A stretch of 64,000 nt of DNA from DTLC01 sp964555645 (lineage in GTDB: Bacteria > Verrucomicrobiota > Verrucomicrobiia > Limisphaerales > DTLC01). The first letter of the stretch is position 1. Every line of letters begins with the position of its first letter. The stretch covers positions 27,055 through 91,054 of the forward strand of contig CAZKTA010000013.1 in NCBI GenBank assembly GCA_964555645.1. Direction: 5' to 3'. Under the pieces are notes generated by a model. It had not been told where the DNA came from, did no database searches, and worked only from the letters and a program-made list of their open reading frames with translations. This document shows, in pieces, positions 9,292 to 19,198 of this stretch. Both the position numbers and the translations under genes were made by a program.

Positions 9292-10143
9292 ATGGAAGCG
9301 CGAAACCATTTCAATTGGAGTGTGTCAGCCGTTGCGTTCTGTGCGAGTTTGGCACTGACGGTTGCCAACGCGGGAACCGTGGCATATTGGAACTATGATC
9401 AAGGCCAGGCAGGGGTACCTTTTTCTCAAATCCCAGTCCCTGACCTCTCGGGTAACGGTTACACAATGTATGGCTTTAACCCAACTTACGGACCCTCATA
9501 CGGCACTGATACCCCTGATGGTTTTGGTTTGAGCCAAAGGTCTGTGAATCAAGATGGCTACACCCTGGACCCTACGCTTAACAGTTGGTCACCTCTGACC
9601 TGGACAATTGAGGTTGCAGTTAAGTTGGATAACATAAGCGGGTGGCGGACGATTATAGGCCGAGACGGTGATCCGGGATGCCTGGGCTTTCCGGAGGCGC
9701 CATTTTACCTCCAGAAGAATGGCATTGATAATCAGTTCAGGATCAACTTTCAAACTGTAGGCGGACAACGGTACGTGGTTGACTACGGTTTCGTGCCCAC
9801 GCCGGGTGTTTGGTACGGTGTGGCAGCGGCTTCTGACGGTACAACGTTGAAACTTTATCTCGACAAAAACGACGGGAATGGCTGGGTGCTTGCGCGGTCA
9901 GTCGATCTAAACCTCGCGAATGATAATCGGCTGTACACGGTTAATGATCTATGGACGTTTGGTCGAGGGTGGTGGAACGACTGGTTTGTAGATTCGATTG
10001 TCGGCAATTTGGATCACGTTCGGTTTAGTGATGTAGCGCTTCCGCCCGAAAGTTTGCTTCCTGTGCCTGAGCCTTCCAGCGTTATGTTGGTTTGTTTGGG
10101 TATTTTGTTTGGAGGGCTGTACCTGCGCCGGTGTTCTCGATAA
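9292..10143 (+). CDS. PEP-CTERM LamG-domain protein
   Basis: A 283-residue exported protein with an N-terminal signal peptide (SVSAVAFCASLALTVANA) and a LamG-like beta-sandwich (TWTIEVAVKLD, YLDKNDGNGW, LDHVRFSDVAL). It ends with a PEP-CTERM sorting tail: VPEPSS, a hydrophobic helix (VMLVCLGILFGGLYL) and the basic end RRCSR. Such proteins are processed by exosortase and linked to the envelope or exopolysaccharide; no exosortase gene is in the window. It sits between two GH51 genes, so polysaccharide binding is plausible. No catalytic motif is seen. A strong hairpin follows. Confidence 0.82.
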   Translation: MEARNHFNWSVSAVAFCASLALTVANAGTVAYWNYDQGQAGVPFSQIPVPDLSGNGYTMYGFNPTYGPSYGTDTPDGFGLSQRSVNQDGYTLDPTLNSWSPLTWTIEVAVKLDNISGWRTIIGRDGDPGCLGFPEAPFYLQKNGIDNQFRINFQTVGGQRYVVDYGFVPTPGVWYGVAAASDGTTLKLYLDKNDGNGWVLARSVDLNLANDNRLYTVNDLWTFGRGWWNDWFVDSIVGNLDHVRFSDVALPPESLLPVPEPSSVMLVCLGILFGGLYLRRCSR

Positions 10144-10183
10144 GAGGCATGAGCGCTGGCGGTAAGCGCTGTGGTTATGCGTT

Positions 10184-10213
10184 GAAGAGACAGGCTGTTG
10201 TGCCTGTCTCTTC
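10184..10213 (+). terminator. Hairpin terminator after PEP-CTERM gene
   Basis: A perfect 12-bp stem (10184-10195 with 10202-10213, GAAGAGACAGGC) and a 6-base loop lie 41 bases after the stop codon. The following TTGTATT is a weak T-tract. Confidence 0.68.
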
Positions 10214-10304
10214 TTGTATTGGGTTGGTTTAAAAGCGGACGCCAAGCAGGCTATAAGGTTTACTTGCAAACAAACAAAATCGGAACGAAAGCTTTGTTTT
10301 GGGT

Positions 10305-12926
10305 ATGAAATCGTCTGACTCGTTGAAACGTTGCGGAGTTAAGTTTTATTGCCCGCGTTTTGTTGCAAAGCGCCTCTACGAGCTATCACTTTCTCTTTGC
10401 CTTTTTCAATTGGCGGTTGGCTACGGTCAGGTACCAGTTTCGGCAGTCAACACGTCCAGCAGCAATAATGATGTTGGCCTTAGTGATCGAGAAACAGATA
10501 ATAGACCCAGTGTGCGAATTGTAGTGGACCAGCCGCGCGCAAAAGTCAACCCGCTGATGTGGGGGATTTTCTTTGAGGACATCAATTTTGCCGGGGACGG
10601 TGGGCTATATGCAGAGTTGGTCAAGAATGGCGGGTTTGAGTTTCCCGAGCCGATGACTGGTTGGTTCATGATTCGACCAAGCAACGCGCGCGGTGATGTT
10701 ACGGTACGGACGGAGGCACCATATCACGCTGCGAATCCGCATTATGTGAGGATTCAGAGTCAGAGGGATCACCCAATTGGCATTTGCAACGAAGGGTATC
10801 GCGGGATGGGCTTGCGTGGCGGTGAGTCGTACGAGTTTACTGCCCGTGTTCGGGTTGTTTCAGGTGCGCCCGTTGTTGCAGTTGAACTTGTAGGTGTCAA
10901 CGGCGAGACACTGGCAGAGGCCCGTCTCTCAGGGTTACGCGCCGATTGGACGAAAGTAGCTGCGGTGTTGCGTGCGTCGCGGACAGAGCCGTGCGCGCGG
11001 CTCAATCTTATTCTATATGGCCGAGGAGTGGTTGACTTCGACATGGTGTCGCTGTTCCCGAAAAACACTTGGAAAGGGCGTGTACCAGGGTTGCGTGCTG
11101 ATCTTGTCGAGGCACTTGCAGCGCTTAAACCGGGGTTCTTCAGGTTCCCGGGCGGTTGCATCGTTGAGGGGAGTGAGCTAGACAAGCGGTACAGGTGGAA
11201 GGATACGATCGGGCCGCTCGAAGAACGCAAACTGCTTATTAACCGGTGGAATTACGAGTTCAAACACCGGCCCACGCCGGATTACTTCCAAAGTTTTGGT
11301 CTTGGGTTCTTCGAGTTTTTCCAGTTGGCCGCGGACATTGGGGCCGAGCCATTGCCAATTTTGAACTGTGGCATGGCCTGCCAGTTTAATTCAGGTGAGC
11401 TTGTGCCGCTAGAGAAGCTTGATCCGTTCATTCAAGACGCCCTTGACCTGATCGAGTTCGCGAATGGGCCAGTTACGAGCACATGGGGGGCAAAACGCGC
11501 CGCAATGGGTCATCCAGAACCGTTTAATCTGAAAATGCTCGGCATTGGCAACGAACAGTGGGGCCCGCAATACATTGAGCGTTACGTTCAGTTCCACAAA
11601 GTCCTGAAAGAAAAGCATCCTGAAATAAAGTTAATTGCTGCCGCCGGCCCGGCGCCATCGGATGAACGGTTCCAGTTCCTTTGGCCGCGGCTTGTAGAGC
11701 TAAAGGCTGACATTGTTGACCAACATTGTTACGCAAATCCGGTTTGGTTCTTCACCAGCGCAACGCGTTTTGACAATTACGACCGTAATGGCCCTAGAGT
11801 GTTTTTCGGCGAGTATGCTGCGCAAAGTGTCGGCATAGTAAACGTCCACAACAAGAATAACTTGGAATGTGCTTTAGCTGAGGCGGCATTCATGATTGGG
11901 CTTGAACAAAACGCCGACGTGGTATGCATGGCAGCATACGCGCCGCTTTTGGCGCATAAAGATGCATGGCAATGGACACCGAATTTGATTTGGTTTGATA
12001 ATCTGCGCGTTGTGCGCACACCGAATTATTATGTACAGCAGCTTTTCAGTTTAAATCGCGGCGATATTGTTTTGCCCACAAGAGTGGAAGGTGACCCAAC
12101 CGTGCCGCGCGTTGCGTGCGGTGGTATTGGTGTAGGCACACGGAGTGCCGGGGCAGAGTTCAAGGAGATCAAGGTAACGCGTAATGGCGCCATTTTGTAT
12201 GCGAGTGAGTTTGCAGACAGCGACGCTGAAGGTTGGCATTTGCCAAACGGTGTGCGCTGGCAAGTTAAAGATGGCTTGCTTCGTCAGGTTGATCCTGCAA
12301 CAAGTGCAACGGCTTTTATCGGGGATGAGCGTTGGGCTGATTACACGGTTTCGCTTAAGGCACGTAAGCTTGCTGGGAACGGACATTTAGTAGTTATAGT
12401 GCGTAATAGCCGGCAGAACTGTCGAATAGAGTGGAACTTGGGAAGCAAAGGAAATTCAAGGCACACCTTGGTTTCTTGGGTTGGCCAGCAGGACCAGCCG
12501 GTAGCAGAGACACCGGGCAAAATTGAAGAGAACAGGTGGTACGACCTGCGTATCGAGCTGCGCGGGCGGCGCCTGGACTGTTACATTGACGGCCAGCTTG
12601 TGCATTCGGTTGATGTGCCGTTGCCGAGATACGGTGGGATTTTTGCCAGCGCAACACGAGACGTCGCCGCCGGTGAGGTTATCCTTAAACTTGTAAACGC
12701 AACGCCCGAATTTCAGTCAGTACGGATTAACCTTGAGGGCATTGATGGTGTCAAGTTGGGGGCACGTGCCACGCTACTGACTGCTGAGCAGTTGACCGAC
12801 GTTAACGATTTTGATCAGCCGGATCGCGTTGTGCCGCGGCCGTGGCCGGTTCGGGTAGATGGCGCAAAGTTTGTGTTGGGGGCGCCACGCCATTCATTTT
12901 TGGTGGCTCGGGTGCCGGTATTGTAA
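10305..12926 (+). CDS. Secreted alpha-L-arabinofuranosidase, GH51, single inserted module
   Basis: The 873-residue enzyme has a signal peptide (LYELSLSLCLFQLAVGYGQ) and GH51 signatures: GIFFEDINFAGDGG, acid/base Glu417 in IGNEQWG and nucleophile Glu503 in FFGEYAA. One LamG/DUF1080-like module (EGWHL, YTVSLKARKL, NRWYDLRIEL, CYIDGQLVHS) is inserted before the C-terminal beta domain, as in related Bacteroidota enzymes. It is a paralogue of the 5675 gene but lacks the FYRL tail. ATG 10305 is preferred over the TTG six bases upstream. It probably heads a run with the dehydrogenase 48 bases downstream. Confidence 0.9.
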   Translation: MKSSDSLKRCGVKFYCPRFVAKRLYELSLSLCLFQLAVGYGQVPVSAVNTSSSNNDVGLSDRETDNRPSVRIVVDQPRAKVNPLMWGIFFEDINFAGDGGLYAELVKNGGFEFPEPMTGWFMIRPSNARGDVTVRTEAPYHAANPHYVRIQSQRDHPIGICNEGYRGMGLRGGESYEFTARVRVVSGAPVVAVELVGVNGETLAEARLSGLRADWTKVAAVLRASRTEPCARLNLILYGRGVVDFDMVSLFPKNTWKGRVPGLRADLVEALAALKPGFFRFPGGCIVEGSELDKRYRWKDTIGPLEERKLLINRWNYEFKHRPTPDYFQSFGLGFFEFFQLAADIGAEPLPILNCGMACQFNSGELVPLEKLDPFIQDALDLIEFANGPVTSTWGAKRAAMGHPEPFNLKMLGIGNEQWGPQYIERYVQFHKVLKEKHPEIKLIAAAGPAPSDERFQFLWPRLVELKADIVDQHCYANPVWFFTSATRFDNYDRNGPRVFFGEYAAQSVGIVNVHNKNNLECALAEAAFMIGLEQNADVVCMAAYAPLLAHKDAWQWTPNLIWFDNLRVVRTPNYYVQQLFSLNRGDIVLPTRVEGDPTVPRVACGGIGVGTRSAGAEFKEIKVTRNGAILYASEFADSDAEGWHLPNGVRWQVKDGLLRQVDPATSATAFIGDERWADYTVSLKARKLAGNGHLVVIVRNSRQNCRIEWNLGSKGNSRHTLVSWVGQQDQPVAETPGKIEENRWYDLRIELRGRRLDCYIDGQLVHSVDVPLPRYGGIFASATRDVAAGEVILKLVNATPEFQSVRINLEGIDGVKLGARATLLTAEQLTDVNDFDQPDRVVPRPWPVRVDGAKFVLGAPRHSFLVARVPVL

Positions 12927-12965
12927 CAAATGCAAGCACGCAGAAACAAAACTACAACAGCGTCT

Positions 12966-12970
12966 AGAGG
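12966..12970 (+). promoter_or_regulatory. Shine-Dalgarno-like AGAGG that decides the dehydrogenase start
   Basis: AGAGG ends four bases before ATG 12975. The upstream in-frame ATG at 12930 has no such sequence, and family members start near the ARLHGPG motif. Confidence 0.5.
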
Positions 12971-12974
12971 TTCG

Positions 12975-14024
12975 ATGTTGGCAGCCCGATTGCACGGACC
13001 GGGCGACCTGCGCGTAGAACGCGTAGCGCGTCCCGGCAAGCCGGGGCGTGGCGAGTCACTGTTACGCGTGCGCGTGACGACGATCTGCGGCAGCGACTTG
13101 CACTCGTTCCAAGAAGGTCGGATTGGGGATACAAATATTGGCGCACCGCTTATTCTCGGTCATGAATTCTCGGCTGTGGTTGAAGAAGTTGGGGGCGATG
13201 CAGTCGATGGTTTTGGACAGCCCCTACAGCGGGGTAGCCGTGTGGCAGTTGATCCAGCTCAACCTTGTGGACGATGTGATATGTGTAAGGATGGCCATCC
13301 GAACCTGTGCCGGCACATACGATTTTGCGGTGTTTATCCTGACAACGGCAGTTTGTGCCAGTGGATTCTGATGCCTGCACAGTGTTGTTTTCCGGTGCCG
13401 GATGAGGTTGATGATGAAACTGCTGCTTTGCTGGAACCACTTGGTGTGGCTATTCATGCAGTTGATCTGGCCAAGATTTGCGCTGGAGCAAGCGTCGCAA
13501 TAGTTGGTGCCGGGCCGATTGGTTTACTCATTTTGAAGGTTGCCAAGCTCATGGGAGCCAACCCAGTCTATGTGAGTGAGAAATTGCCGTGGCGACTTGA
13601 ACTTGCAAGAAAATGGGGCGGTGAACCAATTGATCCGAACGAGAGCGACCCGGTGAAACAGGTCATGGACCAAACCAATGGCGCTGGTGTTGACGTTGCC
13701 TTTGAGGTTGCTTGGGGCGGCGAGGCGATTGATCAAGCAGCGCAAATGGTCAAGCCCGGCGCCCGGGTTGTGTTGGTTGGCATTCCGCGAGATGACAAAC
13801 TCGAGCTGACGCATTCGGTAGCAAGACGCAAAGGACTTACGATTGTGTTGAGTCGGCGGATGAAACATTGCTATCCACGTGCGGTTAAATTGGTTCAGTC
13901 CGGCCAGATAAACATGAACGGTTTGGTAACACATCGGTTCCAGTTACGCGAGGCTGCCGATGCGTTCCGGCTGAACGCTGTGTACCGTGATCATGTGGTA
14001 AAGGTTTTGATTCAGTGTTCGTGA
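12975..14024 (+). CDS. Zinc-dependent medium-chain alcohol/polyol dehydrogenase
   Basis: A 349-residue MDR-superfamily oxidoreductase. Catalytic zinc ligands appear as Cys in TICGSDLH and the GHEFSA motif; the structural zinc site is CGRCDMCKDGHPNLC. The Rossmann nucleotide-binding loop is VGAGPIGLLILK. It resembles sorbitol or threonine dehydrogenases; the substrate cannot be read from sequence. Its place between GH51 and araB suggests a sugar, polyol or sugar-acid alcohol related to L-arabinose. An upstream ATG (12930) would add 15 basic residues. Confidence 0.85.
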   Translation: MLAARLHGPGDLRVERVARPGKPGRGESLLRVRVTTICGSDLHSFQEGRIGDTNIGAPLILGHEFSAVVEEVGGDAVDGFGQPLQRGSRVAVDPAQPCGRCDMCKDGHPNLCRHIRFCGVYPDNGSLCQWILMPAQCCFPVPDEVDDETAALLEPLGVAIHAVDLAKICAGASVAIVGAGPIGLLILKVAKLMGANPVYVSEKLPWRLELARKWGGEPIDPNESDPVKQVMDQTNGAGVDVAFEVAWGGEAIDQAAQMVKPGARVVLVGIPRDDKLELTHSVARRKGLTIVLSRRMKHCYPRAVKLVQSGQINMNGLVTHRFQLREAADAFRLNAVYRDHVVKVLIQCS

Positions 14025-14173
14025 GATGTGAAATGTTTTTTTGTGCAGGAGATTCAACTGTGTGGCTCTGGAAAGTGAACCGCTACATGACCGGTTCAGT
14101 TCGCGGCCGGGAAATCGGCTTTGAACTTCTCGAATGGCAGTTTTTTGGAAAGATTAACACTGACAATTGAACT

Positions 14174-15856
14174 ATGAGCGCAAAGGGCAAGTACACAATC
14201 GGACTTGATTACGGCACCAATTCGGTGCGTACGCTGATCGTTGACACTGCAACGGGCCGCGAAGTTGGCACAGCAGTTTGGGGGTACGAACATGGTACAG
14301 ACGGCGTGCTTTTGAGTCGCGACCCGAACCTGGCGCGGCAGCACCCTGGTGATTATGTAAAAGGGGCAGAGGTCACGATCAAAAAGGCGCTTGCAGACGC
14401 CAAGCGTAATGTGCGCGGGTTCAAACCCGAACAGGTTGTCGGCATCGGTGTTGACACCACAGGTAGTACGCCGATTCCGGTTGATCGAAATGGCAGGCCG
14501 CTGGCTTTTGAAAAGCGGTTTGCAAAAAACTTGGCTGCAATGGCGTGGTTGTGGAAAGACCATACCAGTGTTGCTGAAGCAGCAGAGATCACCGAGCTTG
14601 CACGGCAAATCCGGCCGCATTACCTGGCCAAGTGCGGCGGCACCTACTCGAGTGAATGGTTTTTCAGCAAGATATTGCATTGTCTGCGAACTGCACCCGA
14701 GGTGTTCGACGCTGCATACACATGGGTCGAGTGCGCAGACTGGGTCCCAGCCATGTTGACCGGTACCGAGGCGCCAGAAAAACTCACTGTTGGTGTTTGT
14801 GCCGCAGGGCACAAGGCAATGTACAACGATGACTGGGGCGGATATCCGGATGCTGAGTTTTTGTCAAAGTTGCATCCGAAACTTGGCGAGCTACGAACCC
14901 GGTTACGGCCGAAGGCATATACAATTGATCGTGCCGTTGGCAAGCTTACTGAGGCATGGGCAAAACGCACGGGCTTGCCCGCTGGTATCCCGGTTGCAGT
15001 TGGTGCATTTGATGCGCATTTGGGTGGGGTCGGTGCGGGGATCAGGCCGGGTACGCTCGTCAAGATCATCGGCACAAGCACGTGCGATATGATGGTTTGG
15101 CCTGTGGGCAAGCCATTGGCTGATATTCCGGGGTTGTGCGGCATAGTCAACGGCAGCATTTTGCCTGGTTTCTGGGGATTGGAAGCTGGCCAATCTGCTG
15201 TGGGCGACATTTTCAATTGGTTTGTCAATTACGTTCAGCCCAGGGGCAAAAAGCTCGGGTCACACGACGAACTGACAAAGGGTGCAGCCAAGCTTAAACC
15301 GGGCGAGAGCGGCCTGCTCGCGTTAGATTGGAACAATGGGAACCGCACAATTTTGGTTGATCAACGGTTGACCGGGCTGTTGCTTGGGCAAACGCTTTAC
15401 ACAACGCCGCCTGAAATTTACCGGGCGTTGATTGAAGCAACTGCGTTTGGTGCGCTGACGATCATCAACCGGTTTGAAGAGTACGGTGTCGAGGTTGACG
15501 ATGTCATTAATTGCGGTGGTATAGCCGAAAAGAATCCACTCGTCATGCAGATCTATGCCGACGTAATTGGCAGGCCGATGAAAATTTCGCGTTCTTCACA
15601 GACATGCGCGCTTGGGGCAGCGATTGCAGGGGCGGTTGTTGCAGGTGTGTACCCCGATTATGCAACTGCGCAGCAGGCCATGACTGGTCTAAAACCGCAT
15701 GTGTTCAAGCCCGACCCTGCTGCGCATGCGGTTTATCGCGAGCTTTACTCGCTTTACAAGGCGTTGCATGATGCCTTCGGCACAAAAGATTGGAACGGGA
15801 ACCTATATCATGTGATGAAGAAACTCATTGAAATCCGCAATAAACAACGCAAATGA
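14174..15856 (+). CDS. araB: L-ribulokinase
   Basis: A cytoplasmic FGGY-family kinase that phosphorylates L-ribulose to L-ribulose-5-phosphate. At 560 residues it matches AraB length. The N-terminal ATPase fold motif is GLDYGTNSVRTLIVD; GVDTTGSTPIPVD, the substrate-region motif CGGTYSSEWFFSK, GAFDAHLGGVGAG and GTSTCDMM are AraB-like. The C-terminal lobe has NCGGIAEKNPLVMQIYAD. Its stop overlaps the start of the next GH51 gene by four bases (ATGA), so the two are probably translationally coupled. No araA is nearby. Confidence 0.93.
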   Translation: MSAKGKYTIGLDYGTNSVRTLIVDTATGREVGTAVWGYEHGTDGVLLSRDPNLARQHPGDYVKGAEVTIKKALADAKRNVRGFKPEQVVGIGVDTTGSTPIPVDRNGRPLAFEKRFAKNLAAMAWLWKDHTSVAEAAEITELARQIRPHYLAKCGGTYSSEWFFSKILHCLRTAPEVFDAAYTWVECADWVPAMLTGTEAPEKLTVGVCAAGHKAMYNDDWGGYPDAEFLSKLHPKLGELRTRLRPKAYTIDRAVGKLTEAWAKRTGLPAGIPVAVGAFDAHLGGVGAGIRPGTLVKIIGTSTCDMMVWPVGKPLADIPGLCGIVNGSILPGFWGLEAGQSAVGDIFNWFVNYVQPRGKKLGSHDELTKGAAKLKPGESGLLALDWNNGNRTILVDQRLTGLLLGQTLYTTPPEIYRALIEATAFGALTIINRFEEYGVEVDDVINCGGIAEKNPLVMQIYADVIGRPMKISRSSQTCALGAAIAGAVVAGVYPDYATAQQAMTGLKPHVFKPDPAAHAVYRELYSLYKALHDAFGTKDWNGNLYHVMKKLIEIRNKQRK

Positions 15857-17472
15857 AAACTCGGCCGATGCTGTTAGTTGGCGATATTCGCAGCGCAAAA
15901 ATCGGGATTAGCTTGGCAAAGTGTGTCATTGTAGGGGCGGCCGCGGCAGTGTCTGCGGGCATTGCGCAGGTTACTCTCGGCCAACAACCGACCACGAACA
16001 CACTGGTTATCCATGCTGATCGCGGGACGAACACGATCAGCCGGATGATTTACGGACACTTTGCCGAACATCTCGGCCGCTGCATTTACGAAGGTATCTG
16101 GGTTGGGCCGGACAGCCCAATCCCAAACACACGCGGCATTCGCAACGACGTTGTTGCTGCGCTCAAAAAAATCAAGGTACCGGTATTGCGTTGGCCGGGC
16201 GGTTGTTTTGCGGATGAGTATCATTGGAAGGACGGCATTGGGCCGCGTGAGAAACGGCCTGCAAGGATCAACACGCACTGGGGCCAGGTGATCGAAAACA
16301 ACCATTTTGGTACGCATGAGTTCCTTGACCTGTGCGAACAACTTGGGTGCGAACCTTACGTGTGCGGTAACGTAGGCAGCGGTACACCGCAGGAAATGAT
16401 GGAATGGGTCGAGTACATTACAAGTGACTCGGATTCAACACTGGCGAATCTCCGGAGACAAAACGGGCGGCTTGCGCCTTGGCCGTTGAAATATTTCGGG
16501 GTGGGCAATGAAAGCTGGGGCTGCGGTGGGAACATGACGCCCGAGTATTATGCTGACCTGTACAGGCAGTACGCTACGTTTGTCAAAAACTACGGGGCGA
16601 ACCGTATTTACCGAATTGCGTGTGGCGCTAACGATTTCAATTACGAGTGGACTGAGGTCTTGATGAAAAAGGCTGCGAGGTACATGGACGGGTTGTCGTT
16701 GCATTATTACACTCGCACCACGATGGGTTGGCCGCCACGCGGCTCTGCCACACGGTTCGACGAAAAAGAGTGGTTTGCAGTATTGAAGAACGCGCTGGTT
16801 ATGGATGAGCTTGTTAGGAAACACGCCGCAATAATGGACAAGTACGACCCACAGAAACGCGTCGGGCTGATTGTGGATGAATGGGGCACGTGGTACGAGG
16901 TTGAACCGGGCACAAACCCGAGCTTCCTGTATCAGCAGAATACATTGCGTGACGCTTTGGTGGCGGGGCTAACACTTAACATCTTCAATCAGCACTGTGG
17001 CCGGGTCAAGATGGCAAACATTGCGCAGATGGTGAATGTGTTACAGGCCGTGATTTTAACCGAGCAGGAAAAAATTGTGCTCACACCTACTTATCACGTT
17101 TTTGAGATGTACACGGTGCATCACGACGCAACATTGTTACCGTCCGAGCTCACATGCGAAGATTACGCTTTTGGCGGAAACCGTATTCCAGGTTTGAGCG
17201 TGTCGGCTTCGCGCAATGCTGCAGGGGCGATTCATGTTTCTTTGTGTAATTTTAATCCAACGCGGCCGGCCAATGTAAAGTGTGTCATCAACGGGCCTCG
17301 GCCAAAGACCATAACTGGGCGCGTGCTGACCGCAGACACGATGACGGCGCACAACACATTTGATCGGCCTGACACCGTGAAGCCTGTTGAGTTTGACGCC
17401 GCGCAGGTGACGTCGGACGGGTTTGTCGCCACATTACCGCCGAAATCGGTTGTTGTAGTTGAGTTGAAGTGA
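15853..17472 (+). CDS. abfA: Alpha-L-arabinofuranosidase, GH51, short form
   Basis: At 539 residues this is close to the classical intracellular AbfA, but a hydrophobic N-terminal segment (CVIVGAAAAVSAGIAQVTLG) implies export. Motifs are IYGHFAEHLGRCIYEG, LRWPGGCFADEYHWKDG, acid/base Glu220 in VGNESWG and nucleophile Glu343 in IVDEWGTWY. It has no added LamG module, unlike its two paralogues here. It overlaps araB by four bases and precedes araD by 24, placing it inside the core ara operon. Confidence 0.92.
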   Translation: MKTRPMLLVGDIRSAKIGISLAKCVIVGAAAAVSAGIAQVTLGQQPTTNTLVIHADRGTNTISRMIYGHFAEHLGRCIYEGIWVGPDSPIPNTRGIRNDVVAALKKIKVPVLRWPGGCFADEYHWKDGIGPREKRPARINTHWGQVIENNHFGTHEFLDLCEQLGCEPYVCGNVGSGTPQEMMEWVEYITSDSDSTLANLRRQNGRLAPWPLKYFGVGNESWGCGGNMTPEYYADLYRQYATFVKNYGANRIYRIACGANDFNYEWTEVLMKKAARYMDGLSLHYYTRTTMGWPPRGSATRFDEKEWFAVLKNALVMDELVRKHAAIMDKYDPQKRVGLIVDEWGTWYEVEPGTNPSFLYQQNTLRDALVAGLTLNIFNQHCGRVKMANIAQMVNVLQAVILTEQEKIVLTPTYHVFEMYTVHHDATLLPSELTCEDYAFGGNRIPGLSVSASRNAAGAIHVSLCNFNPTRPANVKCVINGPRPKTITGRVLTADTMTAHNTFDRPDTVKPVEFDAAQVTSDGFVATLPPKSVVVVELK

Positions 17473-17496
17473 TCGGCTTAGAATGACAATCAAGCG

Positions 17497-18189
17497 ATGT
17501 TGGACGAACTTAAACGTGCTGTTTGGCGGGCGAACCTTGACCTTGTCGCCAAGGGGTTGGTGATTGAGACTTGGGGCAACGCGAGCGGGATTGACCGGCA
17601 ACGCGGCCTGGTTGTGATCAAGCCATCCGGTGTGCTGTATGACAAGATGAAACCGGAGCACATGGTTGTTGTGTCGCTTCAGGACGGTAAAGTTGTCGAG
17701 GGCGATCTAAAGCCCAGCTCTGATACACCGACACATCTTGAGTTGTACCGCGCTTTTGGAGGTATTGGTGGGGTTGTGCATACTCATAGTTTGTATGCTA
17801 CCATCTGGGCGCAGGCTCGACGCCAGATCCCGGCACTCGGCACGACGCACGCTGACTATTTTTACGGGCCAATCCCGTGCACGCGCCTCATGCGTCCGGG
17901 CGAAATACGGTCCGATTACGAGTTAAACACGGGCAAGGTGATTGTTGAGCGATTCAAAAGGCTGGACCCGATGAGCATACCTGCTGTGCTTGTAGCGAGT
18001 CACGGCCCGTTTGTTTGGGGGGAGACAGTTCCCAAAGCGGTTGAAAATGCCGTCGTTTTAGAACAGGTCGCACGACTTGCACTCGAGACACTGCGATTGA
18101 ACGTGCGGGTCGGCCCGATGCAACGTGCGTTGCTTGACAAGCATTTCTTGCGTAAGCACGGCCCGGGTGCGTATTACGGGCAAAAATGA
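17497..18189 (+). CDS. araD: L-ribulose-5-phosphate 4-epimerase
   Basis: Converts L-ribulose-5-phosphate to D-xylulose-5-phosphate, the entry into the pentose phosphate pathway. The 230-residue class II aldolase/epimerase fold shows TWGNASGID, IKPSGVLYD, SSDTPTHLELYRAF, the zinc-binding HTHS motif (VVHTHSLYATIWAQ), GTTHADYFYGPIPCTR and SHGPFVWG. Length and motifs match AraD well. The stop overlaps the next start (ATGA). Confidence 0.95.
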   Translation: MLDELKRAVWRANLDLVAKGLVIETWGNASGIDRQRGLVVIKPSGVLYDKMKPEHMVVVSLQDGKVVEGDLKPSSDTPTHLELYRAFGGIGGVVHTHSLYATIWAQARRQIPALGTTHADYFYGPIPCTRLMRPGEIRSDYELNTGKVIVERFKRLDPMSIPAVLVASHGPFVWGETVPKAVENAVVLEQVARLALETLRLNVRVGPMQRALLDKHFLRKHGPGAYYGQK

Positions 18190-19196
18190 GCTCGAAAATT
18201 CGGATGAAGCGTTTTGGTCGTGAGCAGAAGCTGTGGTTTGTGACAGTGGCGGTTTGTTGTGTGTTATGGATACACGCCGCAGTTGTAAGCGCGCAAACCG
18301 GGCATCAGACCGATTGGGTATATCTGTTTTCTTTCTTTCGAGGCAACGGTGAGGTGGGTCTGTTTTTGGCTTGGAGCCGCGACGGGTTGAAATGGACCGA
18401 GCTGAAGCCGCCGGGCAAATCGTTTCTCGAACCTGCTGTTGGTGGGAAACTTATGCGGGACCCGTGTCTTACGCTCGGGCCGGATGGAACGTTTCATTTG
18501 GTGTGGACGACCAGTTGGGGTAAACCGGCTGTGTTCGGGTACGCAAATTCGCGCGACCTGCTCACCTGGTCTGAGCAACGGGCGATTCCAGTGATGGAAC
18601 ACGAGCCTGATGTTGAGAACGTCTGGGCGCCAGAGTTGTTTTACAACACAAACAAGGGGGAATGGATTGTATTTTGGTCTTCGACTGTTCCCGGCAAGTT
18701 TCCCGAGACGGCGCAGAGCGGCGACCGCAACCACAGGATTTATTGCACAACAACGAAGGATTTCGTCAGTTTTGCGCCGTCGCGCCTTTTTTATGACGGC
18801 GGGTTTAACGTCATTGACGCCACTTTACTGGCTGCGCGAGGCAAATTTTATCTGATCGTCAAAGATGAGACTCGTTACCCTCCCAAGAAGAACCTTCGGA
18901 TTGCAATTGGCAAGTCGCCTGAGGGGCCGTTTGGTCCGGCCAGCCCGGCCATTTCAACTAACACATGGGTCGAAGGACCGTCTGCAATTCAGATCGGCAC
19001 GGAGTATTACATTTTCTTTGACCATTACGTTGAACCACGGTATTACGGGGCTGTGAAATCCGCTGACCTCGAGCATTGGCAGGACGTGTCGCACCAGGTC
19101 GTTTTTCCGCGCGGCGCGCGGCACGGCACGGTGCTGAAAGTGCCGCTGCCAGTTATTGAAAAGATCCAGAAACAAACAAATCACTCGACTGACTAA
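18186..19196 (+). CDS. Secreted GH43-like glycosidase
   Basis: A 336-residue exported protein with a signal peptide (WFVTVAVCCVLWIHAAVVSAQ) and a five-bladed propeller of the GH43 type. Candidate catalytic residues are Asp in KLMRDPCLT, Asp in FNVIDATL and Glu in WVEGPSAIQ; NVWAPELFYN is a common clan motif. The subfamily (FSFFRGNGEVGL start) is typically annotated only as GH43-like, so arabinofuranosidase, xylosidase or galactosidase activity are all possible. The araD overlap favours arabinose release. Confidence 0.75.
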   Translation: MSSKIRMKRFGREQKLWFVTVAVCCVLWIHAAVVSAQTGHQTDWVYLFSFFRGNGEVGLFLAWSRDGLKWTELKPPGKSFLEPAVGGKLMRDPCLTLGPDGTFHLVWTTSWGKPAVFGYANSRDLLTWSEQRAIPVMEHEPDVENVWAPELFYNTNKGEWIVFWSSTVPGKFPETAQSGDRNHRIYCTTTKDFVSFAPSRLFYDGGFNVIDATLLAARGKFYLIVKDETRYPPKKNLRIAIGKSPEGPFGPASPAISTNTWVEGPSAIQIGTEYYIFFDHYVEPRYYGAVKSADLEHWQDVSHQVVFPRGARHGTVLKVPLPVIEKIQKQTNHSTD

Positions 19197-19198
19197 TC

